Program-made: the position numbers and the translations under genes
Notes under the pieces: generated by a model
Database searches by the model: none
The model's input: only the letters and a program-made list of their open reading frames with translations
Told to the model about the DNA's origin: nothing
Shown here: positions 7,024 to 13,751 of the stretch, one piece after another
Layout of the letters: each line of letters opens with the position of its first letter
Numbering within the stretch: the stretch's first letter is position 1
Source of the DNA: an uncultured Limnohabitans sp.
GTDB taxonomy: Bacteria; Pseudomonadota; Gammaproteobacteria; Burkholderiales; Burkholderiaceae_C
NCBI GenBank assembly: GCA_937928195.1
Contig: CALEYZ010000114.1
Span: forward strand, 1-14,682
Length of the DNA: 14,682 nucleotides
Direction of reading: 5' to 3'

Positions 7024-8187
7024 TTATTTGGTCTCCATCAGGTTGATGAAGCGATCGAAGAGATAGGCAATGTCGTGAGGGCCAGGAGAGGCCTCGGGGT
7101 GACCTTGGAAGCAGAACGCAGGTTTGTCGGTTCGCGCCAAACCTTGCAAGGTGCCATCGAACAAAGAAACGTGCGTGGCACGCAAGTTAGCAGGCAAAGA
7201 CTTTTCGTCCACGGCAAAGCCGTGGTTTTGACTGGTGATGGACACACGACCCGAGTCGAGGTCTTTGACCGGATGGTTGGCGCCGTGGTGGCCAAACTTC
7301 ATTTTGAAAGTTTTGGCACCGCTGGCCAAAGCCATGATTTGGTGACCCAAGCAAATACCAAAAGTAGGAATGCCGGTTTCGATCAGTTCTTTGGCTGCAG
7401 CAATGGCGTAGTCGCAAGGCTCTGGATCGCCAGGGCCGTTAGACAAGAAGATGCCATCGGGCTTGTGCTTGAGCACTTCAGCGGCGGGCGTTTTGGCCGG
7501 CACCACAGTAACTTTGCAGCCGCGCTCGGCCAGCATGCGCAAAATGTTTTTCTTGACGCCAAAGTCGTAAGCCACCACATGGAAACGCGGGGCAGTTTGT
7601 TGGCCATAACCACTGCCCAGCTTCCACTCGGACTCGGTCCAAGCGTAAGGTGCAGACACAGTGACTTTTTGAGCCAAATCCAAACCGGCCATGGCAGGTG
7701 CCGCTTTTGCAGCTTGCACCGCTTGGGCCGTGATCTCTGGCGTAACAGCCTGGCCAGCAGCCAAAGCAACAATGGCACCATTTTGAGCACCTTTGGTGCG
7801 CAAGAGGCGTGTGAGTTTGCGGGTATCAATGTTGGCAATGGCCACAGTGCCACTGCGTGACAAATAGGCCGAGAGCGTTTCAGTTGAACGGAAATTGCTT
7901 GCGACCATGGGCAGATCTTTGATGATCAGGCCAGCAGCATGGACTTTGTCTGATTCGACATCCTCGGGGTTGACGCCGTAATTGCCAATGTGCGGATACG
8001 TGAGGGTCACGATCTGCTGGCAGTAGCTGGGGTCTGTGAGGATTTCTTGATAGCCTGTGAGGGAGGTATTGAAAACCACCTCACCAACAGTGGAGCCAGG
8101 AGCTCCAATGGAATTGCCGACAAAGACTGTGCCGTCTGCAAGCGCCAAAATGGCTAAGGGGAAGGTTCCCTGAAGAGACAAAAGCAC
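7024..8187 (-). CDS. carA: Carbamoyl-phosphate synthase small (glutaminase) subunit CarA
   Basis: Hydrolyses glutamine and channels ammonia to CarB. With the GTG start the protein has 387 residues. The N-terminal CPSase small-chain domain contains GEVVFNTSLTGYQEILTDPSY (36-55 region). The class I glutamine amidotransferase domain has the nucleophile C279 in FGICLGHQ and H363/E365 in FQGHPEASPG, matching E. coli C269, H353 and E355 with a constant offset of ten. GTG at 8187 is preferred because the product then opens MLLSLQGTFP as in relatives and GGAG lies 6 nt upstream. A TTG at 8229 with AAGGTG upstream would add 14 poorly conserved residues and remains possible. First gene of carA-carB-greA. 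Confidence 0.97.
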   Translation of the reverse strand: MLLSLQGTFPLAILALADGTVFVGNSIGAPGSTVGEVVFNTSLTGYQEILTDPSYCQQIVTLTYPHIGNYGVNPEDVESDKVHAAGLIIKDLPMVASNFRSTETLSAYLSRSGTVAIANIDTRKLTRLLRTKGAQNGAIVALAAGQAVTPEITAQAVQAAKAAPAMAGLDLAQKVTVSAPYAWTESEWKLGSGYGQQTAPRFHVVAYDFGVKKNILRMLAERGCKVTVVPAKTPAAEVLKHKPDGIFLSNGPGDPEPCDYAIAAAKELIETGIPTFGICLGHQIMALASGAKTFKMKFGHHGANHPVKDLDSGRVSITSQNHGFAVDEKSLPANLRATHVSLFDGTLQGLARTDKPAFCFQGHPEASPGPHDIAYLFDRFINLMETK

Positions 8188-8193
8188 TGGGTT

Positions 8194-8197
8194 CTCC
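8194..8197 (-). promoter_or_regulatory. Shine-Dalgarno site supporting the carA GTG start
   Basis: GGAG on the minus strand, 6 nt before GTG at 8187. A competing AAGGTG four bases before TTG at 8229 could serve a longer form in the same frame. Confidence 0.6.
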
Positions 8198-8322
8198 GGA
8201 ATGGTTCGGGTACGCCCCAGCACGCGCAAGATTCACCTTAAAAGGTTCACTTTTTGGCTGCTTTTGAAGGGAAATGGCTTGTTGTGAGCGGGTGCGTACA
8301 GGTTGATGCGGGAAAGCCTCTC

Positions 8323-8328
8323 ATTATA
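8323..8328 (-). promoter_or_regulatory. Probable -10 element of the carAB-greA promoter
   Basis: A perfect TATAAT on the minus strand lies in the 219-base intergenic region (8188-8406), the only large gap upstream of carA. Transcription would begin near 8316, giving a leader of about 129 nt. No recognisable TTGACA-like -35 sits 16-18 bases upstream (the position reads CCGGGT), so an activator may be needed or the call may be wrong. The rest of the intergenic region shows no gene, no clear terminator for the upstream operon and no riboswitch that I recognise. Confidence 0.45.
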
Positions 8329-8406
8329 GCCGCGAGTATTCCCTTACCCGGGCTTGACGCCTCTGATTTTTCAAGAAATTGGCACTCTCTGCACTCTACT
8401 GCCTGC

Positions 8407-9180
8407 TCATTGCGCAGAAGTGGCGCTTGCATGCATGCAGATGGCCGCGGCTGTGGCCACATTCAGAGATTCCTCCCCACCAGGCTGTGCAATTCTGACC
8501 TTCTGGTGAACTTTGGCCATCAATTCAGGAGAGACGCCCTGCCCCTCATGCCCCATCACCCAAGCACATTGGCGCGAAAGCTGACGTTGTTGAATCAAGT
8601 CGTGCAAAAAAGGGCCTTCATGCACATCGGTCCCCAACAATGGAACATTCAGCGCATTCAAATCCTCTAAACTGGCTGCCTCGATCAGGCACAGACCGAA
8701 GTGAGCTCCCATCCCCGCCCGCAAGACTTTGGGTGACCATAAACCTGCGGTACCTTTGAGGGCCACCACTTGTTTGAAGCCAAAGGCAGATGCACTGCGC
8801 AAAATCGCGCCAACATTGCCGGCATCTTGAAGTCGGTCAAGCACCACCGTGGACGCATTGGGGTCCAACTCGGGCGCCACTGGCAAACTCAATAGAAAAC
8901 CCATTTTGGCCGGCGACTCCAAAGCGCTAAGCCCTGCAAACAATGTGTCGGGCAGCACCCAAACCTCGGCTGCACAATGACCCCACTCAAACTCAAACGC
9001 CTGCCAGATGGACTCCGAGAAAATCGCCAAATCGGGCTTCACACCTCGCAACAAAGCGGCGCGGCAAAGGTGATCCCCCTCCAGCCAAACCAAACCCATT
9101 TTTCGATAAGCCTGTGAGTCTTGCGCCAAGCGACGAATGCTTTTCAAGCGAGGATTGTCTCGGGACGTGATCAATTTCAT
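8407..9180 (-). CDS. SpoU/TrmH-family RNA 2'-O-methyltransferase
   Basis: SPOUT-fold methyltransferase that methylates a ribose 2'-OH in tRNA or rRNA using S-adenosylmethionine; the target cannot be read from sequence. The 257 residues begin with a substrate-binding-type domain (1-105, including LVWLEGDHLC). The three SpoU motifs follow: motif 1 LDRLQDAGNVGAILRSA (114-130, with N122 and R128), motif 2 WVMGHEGQGV (207-216, E212) and motif 3 IAQPGGEESLNVATAAAI (230-247, with N240). Motif 3 has QPGGEES where IPMxGxxES is common. The start ATG overlaps the rnhB stop in ATGA, so it is coupled as the last gene of the bamA-lpx-rnhB operon. It occupies the place held by dnaE in E. coli. Confidence 0.9.
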   Translation of the reverse strand: MKLITSRDNPRLKSIRRLAQDSQAYRKMGLVWLEGDHLCRAALLRGVKPDLAIFSESIWQAFEFEWGHCAAEVWVLPDTLFAGLSALESPAKMGFLLSLPVAPELDPNASTVVLDRLQDAGNVGAILRSASAFGFKQVVALKGTAGLWSPKVLRAGMGAHFGLCLIEAASLEDLNALNVPLLGTDVHEGPFLHDLIQQRQLSRQCAWVMGHEGQGVSPELMAKVHQKVRIAQPGGEESLNVATAAAICMHASATSAQ

Positions 9181-9809
9181 GATTTTTGGGCAGCCAAAAT
9201 GGCCTGTGTGACTGGCGCAAAAGTTTTACGATGAAAAGGCGTTGCACCCCATGTTTGCAGAGCCTTGAGGTGAACGGCAGTGCCATACCCTTTGTGCGCA
9301 TCGAAACCATAGGCTGGGAATTGTCGATGCATGTCGTCGCACATGCGATCTCGGTGCACCTTGGCCAAAATAGAAGCCGCTGAAATTTCTTGCACCTTTT
9401 CGTCGCCCTTCACGATGGCCTCTCCACGCACATCCAAAATAGGCAAACGATTCCCATCGACATACACCAAAGTGGGCTTCAGGCGAAGGGCCTCGACGGC
9501 CCGCTGCATGGCCAGCATGGTGGCTTGCAAAATGTTCAAAGTGTCAATTTCTTCGACACTGGCCTCGGCAATGGCAAAGCACAATGCCTTCGCGCGAATT
9601 TCGTCGAACAAACGTTCGCGAGTTTTGGCCGTCAGTTTTTTAGAGTCAGCCAAACCTTTGATGGGTTTGAGTTCATCCAAGATGACGGCAGCAGCCACAA
9701 CCGGACCGGCCAACGGCCCCCGCCCTGCCTCATCCACGCCAGCCAATAAGCCAGGCGCATCCCAAGCCAAGCTGACCTGCTCAGGCGTTGACAAGCGTTT
9801 GGATCGCAT
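9177..9809 (-). CDS. rnhB: Ribonuclease HII
   Basis: Cuts the RNA strand of RNA-DNA hybrids and starts removal of single ribonucleotides from DNA. With the ATG at 9809 it has 210 residues. The N-terminal motif GVDEAGRGPLAGPVV supplies catalytic D26 and E27, D118 lies in VYVDGN, and D136 follows in the IVKGDEKV segment just before the conserved EISAASILAKVHRD. ATG at 9809 overlaps the end of lpxB by 29 bases and lacks a good ribosome site. A TTG at 9773, seven bases after the lpxB stop with AGG close upstream, would give a shorter, equally complete enzyme, so the N-terminus is uncertain. The stop overlaps the following methyltransferase start by 4 bases. Confidence 0.95.
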   Translation of the reverse strand: MRSKRLSTPEQVSLAWDAPGLLAGVDEAGRGPLAGPVVAAAVILDELKPIKGLADSKKLTAKTRERLFDEIRAKALCFAIAEASVEEIDTLNILQATMLAMQRAVEALRLKPTLVYVDGNRLPILDVRGEAIVKGDEKVQEISAASILAKVHRDRMCDDMHRQFPAYGFDAHKGYGTAVHLKALQTWGATPFHRKTFAPVTQAILAAQKS

Positions 9810-10956
9810 GGGCGGCCAATGTGGGAGTGTCACGCAACAAGGACTTGTGCATCGTTTCAAACCGGTTCACCAAGGCTTGCGCCTTTGCAGGTGATTTCAG
9901 CCATTCCAATACAGCTTTGGACAGATTGGCCGGCGTGGCTTGGTCTTGCAAAAATTCTGGCACGCAAAACTCTTGCGCCAAGATATTGGGCAAGCCAACC
10001 CAGGGCTGCAACTTTTTGCGCTTCATCATTTGCCAGCTGAGCCAATTCATGTTGTACGCAATCACCATCGGTTTTTTGAACAGCGCAGCCTCGAGCGTGG
10101 CAGTGCCGCTTGCAATGAGTGTGACATCGCAAGCTGCCAACGCAGCATGTGATTGTCCCTTCAAAATTTGAACTTGCGTCGCTCCGACTTTGTCGCGAAT
10201 TTGTTCTATGCGCGCCTTCATCGAAGGCATGGCGGGCAACACAAATTGCAAGTGGGGATCTTGCTGGCTGAGCAACTTGGCCGTTTGAAAAAACCGCTCG
10301 GCCAAGTAAGTGATTTCAGATTCACGACTTCCTGGTAAGAGCGCCACAACAGGCCGATCAGGCTCCAGGTTCAACTCACGTCGCGCCTTCAACATGTCAA
10401 CATGCATGGGAATGGCCTGCGCCAAAGGATGGCCCACATAGGTTGCGGGTATGCCATGTGCATGCAGCAAATCTGTTTCAAAAGGAAAAATACACAAAAC
10501 GTGGTCTACGCTTTGTTTGATTTTTTCAATGCGATCAGCTCGCCATGCCCAAATAGAGGGACACACAAAATGAACAGTTGGAATGCCGGCCTGTTTCAAA
10601 TCACGCTCTAGGTCGAGGTTGAAATCGGGCGCATCCACGCCCACAAAAACTTGAGGCGGTTTGGCCAAAAGCTGATCTTTGAGCTGCTTGCGAATGCCCA
10701 CGATTTCTCGGTAATGACGTAAAACTTCAACATAGCCACGCACCGCCAGCTTCTCTGAAGGCCACAAAGCATTGAACCCCTGAGCCTGCATGCGTGGGCC
10801 ACCAATGCCATACAAGTTGGCATCAGGCCATTGGGCACGAATACCTTGCATCATCAAACCTGCTAGCAAATCACCCGAGGTCTCGCCCGCCACCAAGGCC
10901 ATGGAAAAAGCCCCATCAGGGGCTTTGGAAAGCGAGGCGTTGGACCCGTGTTGCAC
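9781..10956 (-). CDS. lpxB: Lipid A disaccharide synthase LpxB
   Basis: Glycosyltransferase (family GT19) that joins UDP-2,3-diacylglucosamine and lipid X to form the beta-1,6 disaccharide of lipid A at the inner membrane surface. From GTG at 10956 it has 391 residues (E. coli 382). Visible motifs are ALVAGETSGD (20-29), VGVDAPDFN with the catalytic aspartate D108 (E. coli D98), CPSIWAWR (132-139), LPGSRESEI with R211 (E. coli R201) and IASGTATLE (281-289). GTG lies 3 bases after the lpxA stop with GTGAG about 8 nt upstream. The first 18 residues are not family-like and cover a terminator-like hairpin. ATG at 10902 would begin MALVAGETSGD and is the alternative start. Confidence 0.96.
   Translation of the reverse strand: MQHGSNASLSKAPDGAFSMALVAGETSGDLLAGLMMQGIRAQWPDANLYGIGGPRMQAQGFNALWPSEKLAVRGYVEVLRHYREIVGIRKQLKDQLLAKPPQVFVGVDAPDFNLDLERDLKQAGIPTVHFVCPSIWAWRADRIEKIKQSVDHVLCIFPFETDLLHAHGIPATYVGHPLAQAIPMHVDMLKARRELNLEPDRPVVALLPGSRESEITYLAERFFQTAKLLSQQDPHLQFVLPAMPSMKARIEQIRDKVGATQVQILKGQSHAALAACDVTLIASGTATLEAALFKKPMVIAYNMNWLSWQMMKRKKLQPWVGLPNILAQEFCVPEFLQDQATPANLSKAVLEWLKSPAKAQALVNRFETMHKSLLRDTPTLAAHAIQTLVNA
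10905..10926 (-). terminator. Terminator-like hairpin within or before the lpxB 5' end
   Basis: On the minus strand an 8-bp perfect stem AAAGCCCC/GGGGCTTT (10926-10919 with 10914-10907) with a TGAT tetraloop continues into five T residues (10909-10905). This has the form of an intrinsic terminator or attenuator. It lies over codons 11-17 of the GTG-initiated lpxB, or just upstream of the alternative ATG at 10902. The AAAGCC arm pairs into the T-run, which would weaken the U-tract. Confidence 0.45.
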
Positions 10957-10959
10957 GCT

Positions 10960-11763
10960 TTATCTCACAATGCCACGGTCAGGCGAAGTGCCTTGCAAGA
11001 AGCTGAGCATCATCTCGACATCCGCTTTTGACTCTGGGTACTTTTGCGTGAGCAACTCAATTTCGGCTTGCGCTTGGGCCAGCGTCAGTTTTTGTCGGTA
11101 AAGGCTTTTGTGCATGGCCTTGACCGCAGAAATTCGTTCCGCAGAAAAACCTCGCCGGCGCAGCCCCTCAAAATTCATTGACCGGGCTTGCGCTGGCTGA
11201 CCTTGTGCCATGACAAAGGGCGGCAAATCGGCAAACAGCAATGAATGCATGGCGGTAAAACTGTGCGCACCCAATCGGCAAAATTGATGAACCACTGTAA
11301 AGCCACCCAAGATCACCCAGTCATCGACGTGCACATGGCCCGCCAATTGTGAGCTGTTGGCAAAAATGGTGTGATTGCCCACCACGCAATCGTGGGCCAA
11401 ATGCACGTAGGCCATGATCCAGTTGTCATTGCCCAACTTGGTGACACCAGTATCCCCGGGCGAGCCAATGTTGAAAGTACAAAACTCTCGAATGGTATTT
11501 CGATCACCAATGATCAACTCGCAAGGTTCGCCCGCATATTTTTTGTCTTGCGGTACAGCCCCTAGTGAATTGAACTGGAAAATTTTGTTGTCTTTGCCAA
11601 TGGTGGTGTGCCCTTCAATCACGCAGTGGCTAGCAACCGTGGTGCCAGCGTCAATGCGAACATGAGGACCGATGACCGAATAAGGACCGACCGAGACACT
11701 GCTGTCCAGTTGTGCCGCGGGGTCAATGATGGCGGTGGGATGAATAAGAGACACAGTGGTCAT
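10960..11763 (-). CDS. lpxA: UDP-N-acetylglucosamine 3-O-acyltransferase LpxA
   Basis: First committed acylation of lipid A synthesis: moves a 3-hydroxyacyl chain from ACP to the 3-OH of UDP-GlcNAc; a cytosolic trimer. The 267 residues (E. coli 262) form a left-handed beta-helix of hexapeptide repeats (about 1-190), then a helical C-terminal domain with EGLRRRGFS. The catalytic base is H124 in LAHDCVVGN (E. coli H125). The acyl-chain ruler segment reads HSFTAMHS, placing M172 where E. coli has G173 and P. aeruginosa has M169. The E. coli segment TIHRG is TFNIG here. ATG at 11763 is chosen because TAAGG, overlapping the fabZ stop, lies 9 nt upstream. A GTG at 11799 would only add 12 residues inside fabZ. 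lpxB follows after 3 bases. Confidence 0.97.
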   Translation of the reverse strand: MTTVSLIHPTAIIDPAAQLDSSVSVGPYSVIGPHVRIDAGTTVASHCVIEGHTTIGKDNKIFQFNSLGAVPQDKKYAGEPCELIIGDRNTIREFCTFNIGSPGDTGVTKLGNDNWIMAYVHLAHDCVVGNHTIFANSSQLAGHVHVDDWVILGGFTVVHQFCRLGAHSFTAMHSLLFADLPPFVMAQGQPAQARSMNFEGLRRRGFSAERISAVKAMHKSLYRQKLTLAQAQAEIELLTQKYPESKADVEMMLSFLQGTSPDRGIVR

Positions 11764-11774
11764 AGGCTTTGGCC

Positions 11775-12215
11775 TTAGGCAACTTTGCGCATGGTGCACA
11801 TCAATTCAGCTTCAACCGCAATTTCTTCGCCCACCTTGGCACGCGCCTTGAACTTAAAAATGCCGGCCTTCATCCGATCGAGTTCAACTTCCAAGATCAG
11901 TTGGTCGCCAGGCTCAACGGGACGTTTGAAACGTGCGCCATCGATACCCGCAAAGTAATAAACCGTATTTTCATCAGGCGTTTCACCCATGGTGTCAAAC
12001 GCCAACAAAGCGGCGGCTTGCGCCAAGGCTTCCAGCATCAACACGCCTGGCATGACGGGACGAGATGGGAAATGGCCAGTGAAGTAAGGCTCGTTAACCG
12101 ACACATTTTTCAGTGCCTTGATGCGTACACCTTTTTCAATTTCCAAGACGCGGTCAACCAATAAGATGGGAAAACGGTGCGGCAGTTGCTTGAGAATTTG
12201 ATAAATGTCCATCAT
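11775..12215 (-). CDS. fabZ: 3-hydroxyacyl-ACP dehydratase FabZ
   Basis: Hot-dog fold dehydratase of type II fatty acid synthesis that converts 3-hydroxyacyl-ACP to trans-2-enoyl-ACP. It thereby competes with LpxA and LpxD for the same substrate, which explains its place among the lpx genes. The 146 residues include PHRFPILLVDR (12-22) and the active-site segment FTGHFPSRPVMPGVLMLEALAQ (45-66 region) with catalytic H48 and E62. The start is the first of two adjacent ATGs (12215), with AGGA 9 nt upstream; its ATGA overlaps the lpxD stop by 4 bases. The second ATG (12212) is nearly equivalent. The gap to lpxA is 11 bases. Confidence 0.97.
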   Translation of the reverse strand: MMDIYQILKQLPHRFPILLVDRVLEIEKGVRIKALKNVSVNEPYFTGHFPSRPVMPGVLMLEALAQAAALLAFDTMGETPDENTVYYFAGIDGARFKRPVEPGDQLILEVELDRMKAGIFKFKARAKVGEEIAVEAELMCTMRKVA

Positions 12216-13207
12216 GGTAATTTTTCCTGTAAGTGTGGCTGAAGGCGCTGTGCCTCCATGGCTTTGATTCGATCTCTTAGTTGGTGCAACTGCTTCAGGC
12301 TGGCTGCATTTTTTTCCCATGAAGCATTGTCATCGATGGGAAACAGACCAGTGTACTGTCCTGGCTTTTTAATGCTGCGCGTGACGACAGAGGCTGCAGA
12401 AATATGCACACCATCGACCAGACTGAGGTGACCCAAAATGATGGCACCACCACCCACTGTGCAATTGGCACCAATGCGCGCGCTACCAGCGATCCCCACA
12501 CATCCCGCCATGGCCGTGTGTTTACCAATGTGGACGTTGTGACCAATTTGAATGAGATTGTCCAACTTCACACCATCTTCAATGACGGTGTCTTGCAAAG
12601 CACCGCGATCAATGCAGGTATTGGCACCGATCTCAACATCACTCCCAATGCTGACAGCACCCAGCTGTTCAATTTTGACCCATGCACCTTGGTGCATCGC
12701 AAAGCCAAAGCCATCGGCGCCAATGACCACACCAGCATGAACAATGCAACGCTCACCAATTTGACAATTTTCGCCCAACGTCACACTGGATTTCAGATGG
12801 GTCAAAGCCCCCACTTTAGCACCACGTTCCACCACACACAAAGGTCCAATGATGGCCGTTTCATGCACGGATGCAGAAGGATCGATCACGGCGCTGGGAT
12901 GGATTCTGAAGGCGGGCACCGGTGCCGTTCTTTTCTTCCAAAGTTGGGTCAGACGCGCGAAGTAGAAGTAAGGATCGTCCGTCACGATGCAAGCACCTCG
13001 TTCAAGCGCTAAGTCTTTGAATTGAGGCGTGACAATGACGCAAGCGGCTTGCGACTGCGATAAAAGCGATTGGTATTTGGGGTGACTGAGAAAACTCAAG
13101 TCACGGGCGCCCGCTGTTTCGAGCGGGGCCAGTTTGTCGATGGGGGTTTGTGGACTGCCGTGAAGGCTGCCGCCTAAAGCTTCAACAATTTCACCAAGCT
13201 GCAGCAC
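12212..13207 (-). CDS. lpxD: UDP-3-O-(3-hydroxyacyl)glucosamine N-acyltransferase LpxD
   Basis: Third step of lipid A synthesis: N-acylates UDP-3-O-acylglucosamine from 3-hydroxyacyl-ACP. The 331 residues (E. coli 341) have the uridine-binding N-terminal domain (about 1-100, LGEIVEALGGSLHG at 4-17). A left-handed beta-helix of hexapeptide repeats follows (about 101-285) and then a C-terminal helix pair (about 300-331). Catalytic H223 in IQIGHNVHIG and H260 in IILGHLSL match E. coli H239 and H276. V274 sits where E. coli has M290, at the end of the acyl groove. The start is GTG at 13207: an in-frame TGA lies a few codons upstream and no ATG fits. The gap to skp is 25 bases with only a weak ribosome site. 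Confidence 0.96.
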   Translation of the reverse strand: MLQLGEIVEALGGSLHGSPQTPIDKLAPLETAGARDLSFLSHPKYQSLLSQSQAACVIVTPQFKDLALERGACIVTDDPYFYFARLTQLWKKRTAPVPAFRIHPSAVIDPSASVHETAIIGPLCVVERGAKVGALTHLKSSVTLGENCQIGERCIVHAGVVIGADGFGFAMHQGAWVKIEQLGAVSIGSDVEIGANTCIDRGALQDTVIEDGVKLDNLIQIGHNVHIGKHTAMAGCVGIAGSARIGANCTVGGGAIILGHLSLVDGVHISAASVVTRSIKKPGQYTGLFPIDDNASWEKNAASLKQLHQLRDRIKAMEAQRLQPHLQEKLP

Positions 13208-13232
13208 AACACAGGTCCAATGCGCTCAGCAA

Positions 13233-13751
13233 TTACTTGCCAGCGGTTGCGTTGAGTGACTTGATAACTTTGTCAGTGATGTCGTGCTTGGGGTTGATGT
13301 AAACGGCTTCTTGAAAAATCACATCGTATTTTTCTGTTTCTGCCACTTGCTTCACCGCACGGTTAGCGCGTTCGATCACGACTTGCTGCTCTTCATTTTT
13401 ACGAGTATTCAAGTCTTCCTGGAACTCACGACGCTTGCGCTGGAACTCACGGTCTTGGTCCATGAGCTGTTTTTGACGCGTATTGCGTTGTGTCTCGGAC
13501 AAGGTGGGCGCTTCACGTTCAAATTTATCGGAAGCGGCCTTGATGGTGTTACCCAAGTCGACCAGGTCTTTTTCGCGTTTGGCAAACTCTTGCTCCAACT
13601 TGGCCTGCGCATTTTTGGCCGTACTGGCTTCGCGGAAGATTCGATCGGTGTTGACAAAACCGATTTTGAACTCCTGAGCGCTGACAATGCCGGCGCTCAA
13701 AGCGCTGATGGCCAACAAACAAACTTGTGAGAAATGACGAAGTGTTTTCAT
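13233..13751 (-). CDS. skp: Periplasmic chaperone Skp/OmpH
   Basis: Trimeric 'jellyfish' chaperone that holds unfolded outer-membrane proteins in the periplasm on their way to BamA. The 172 residues begin with a signal peptide (about 1-25, hydrophobic core CLLAISALSAGIV, probable cleavage after VSA before QEF). The mature start KIGFVNTDRIF is typical of the family. A long charged, coiled-coil tentacle (about 45-135) and a C-terminal return strand with YDVIFQEAVYINPKHDIT follow. The start ATG shares one base with the bamA stop (TAATG), which implies coupled translation. Confidence 0.96.
   Translation of the reverse strand: MKTLRHFSQVCLLAISALSAGIVSAQEFKIGFVNTDRIFREASTAKNAQAKLEQEFAKREKDLVDLGNTIKAASDKFEREAPTLSETQRNTRQKQLMDQDREFQRKRREFQEDLNTRKNEEQQVVIERANRAVKQVAETEKYDVIFQEAVYINPKHDITDKVIKSLNATAGK

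Noticed and set aside
6964..7860. A 298-codon open frame on the plus strand across the carA-carB junction
   Set aside because: Antisense to unambiguous carA and carB; no family resemblance, no ribosome site. Mirror frame of biased codon use.
8188..8229. Longer carA from TTG at 8229
   Set aside because: The extra 14 residues are not family-like and GTG at 8187 has a well-spaced GGAG, although the TTG also has an AAGGTG site, so it is kept only as an alternative.
8247..8462. A 71-codon minus-strand open frame in the carA upstream region
   Set aside because: Overlaps the end of the methyltransferase gene and the carA promoter; no motif and no ribosome site, so treated as non-coding.
9810..9860. 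Longer rnhB starting at 9860
   Set aside because: Adds Cys/Pro-rich residues deep inside lpxB that are not seen in RNase HII.
11764..11799. GTG start for lpxA at 11799
   Set aside because: It lies inside fabZ and adds 12 non-conserved residues; ATG at 11763 has TAAGG 9 nt upstream.
12216..12320. Upstream extension of fabZ
   Set aside because: The added 35 residues lie inside lpxD and are unlike FabZ; the ATGA overlap with a Shine-Dalgarno is the natural start.
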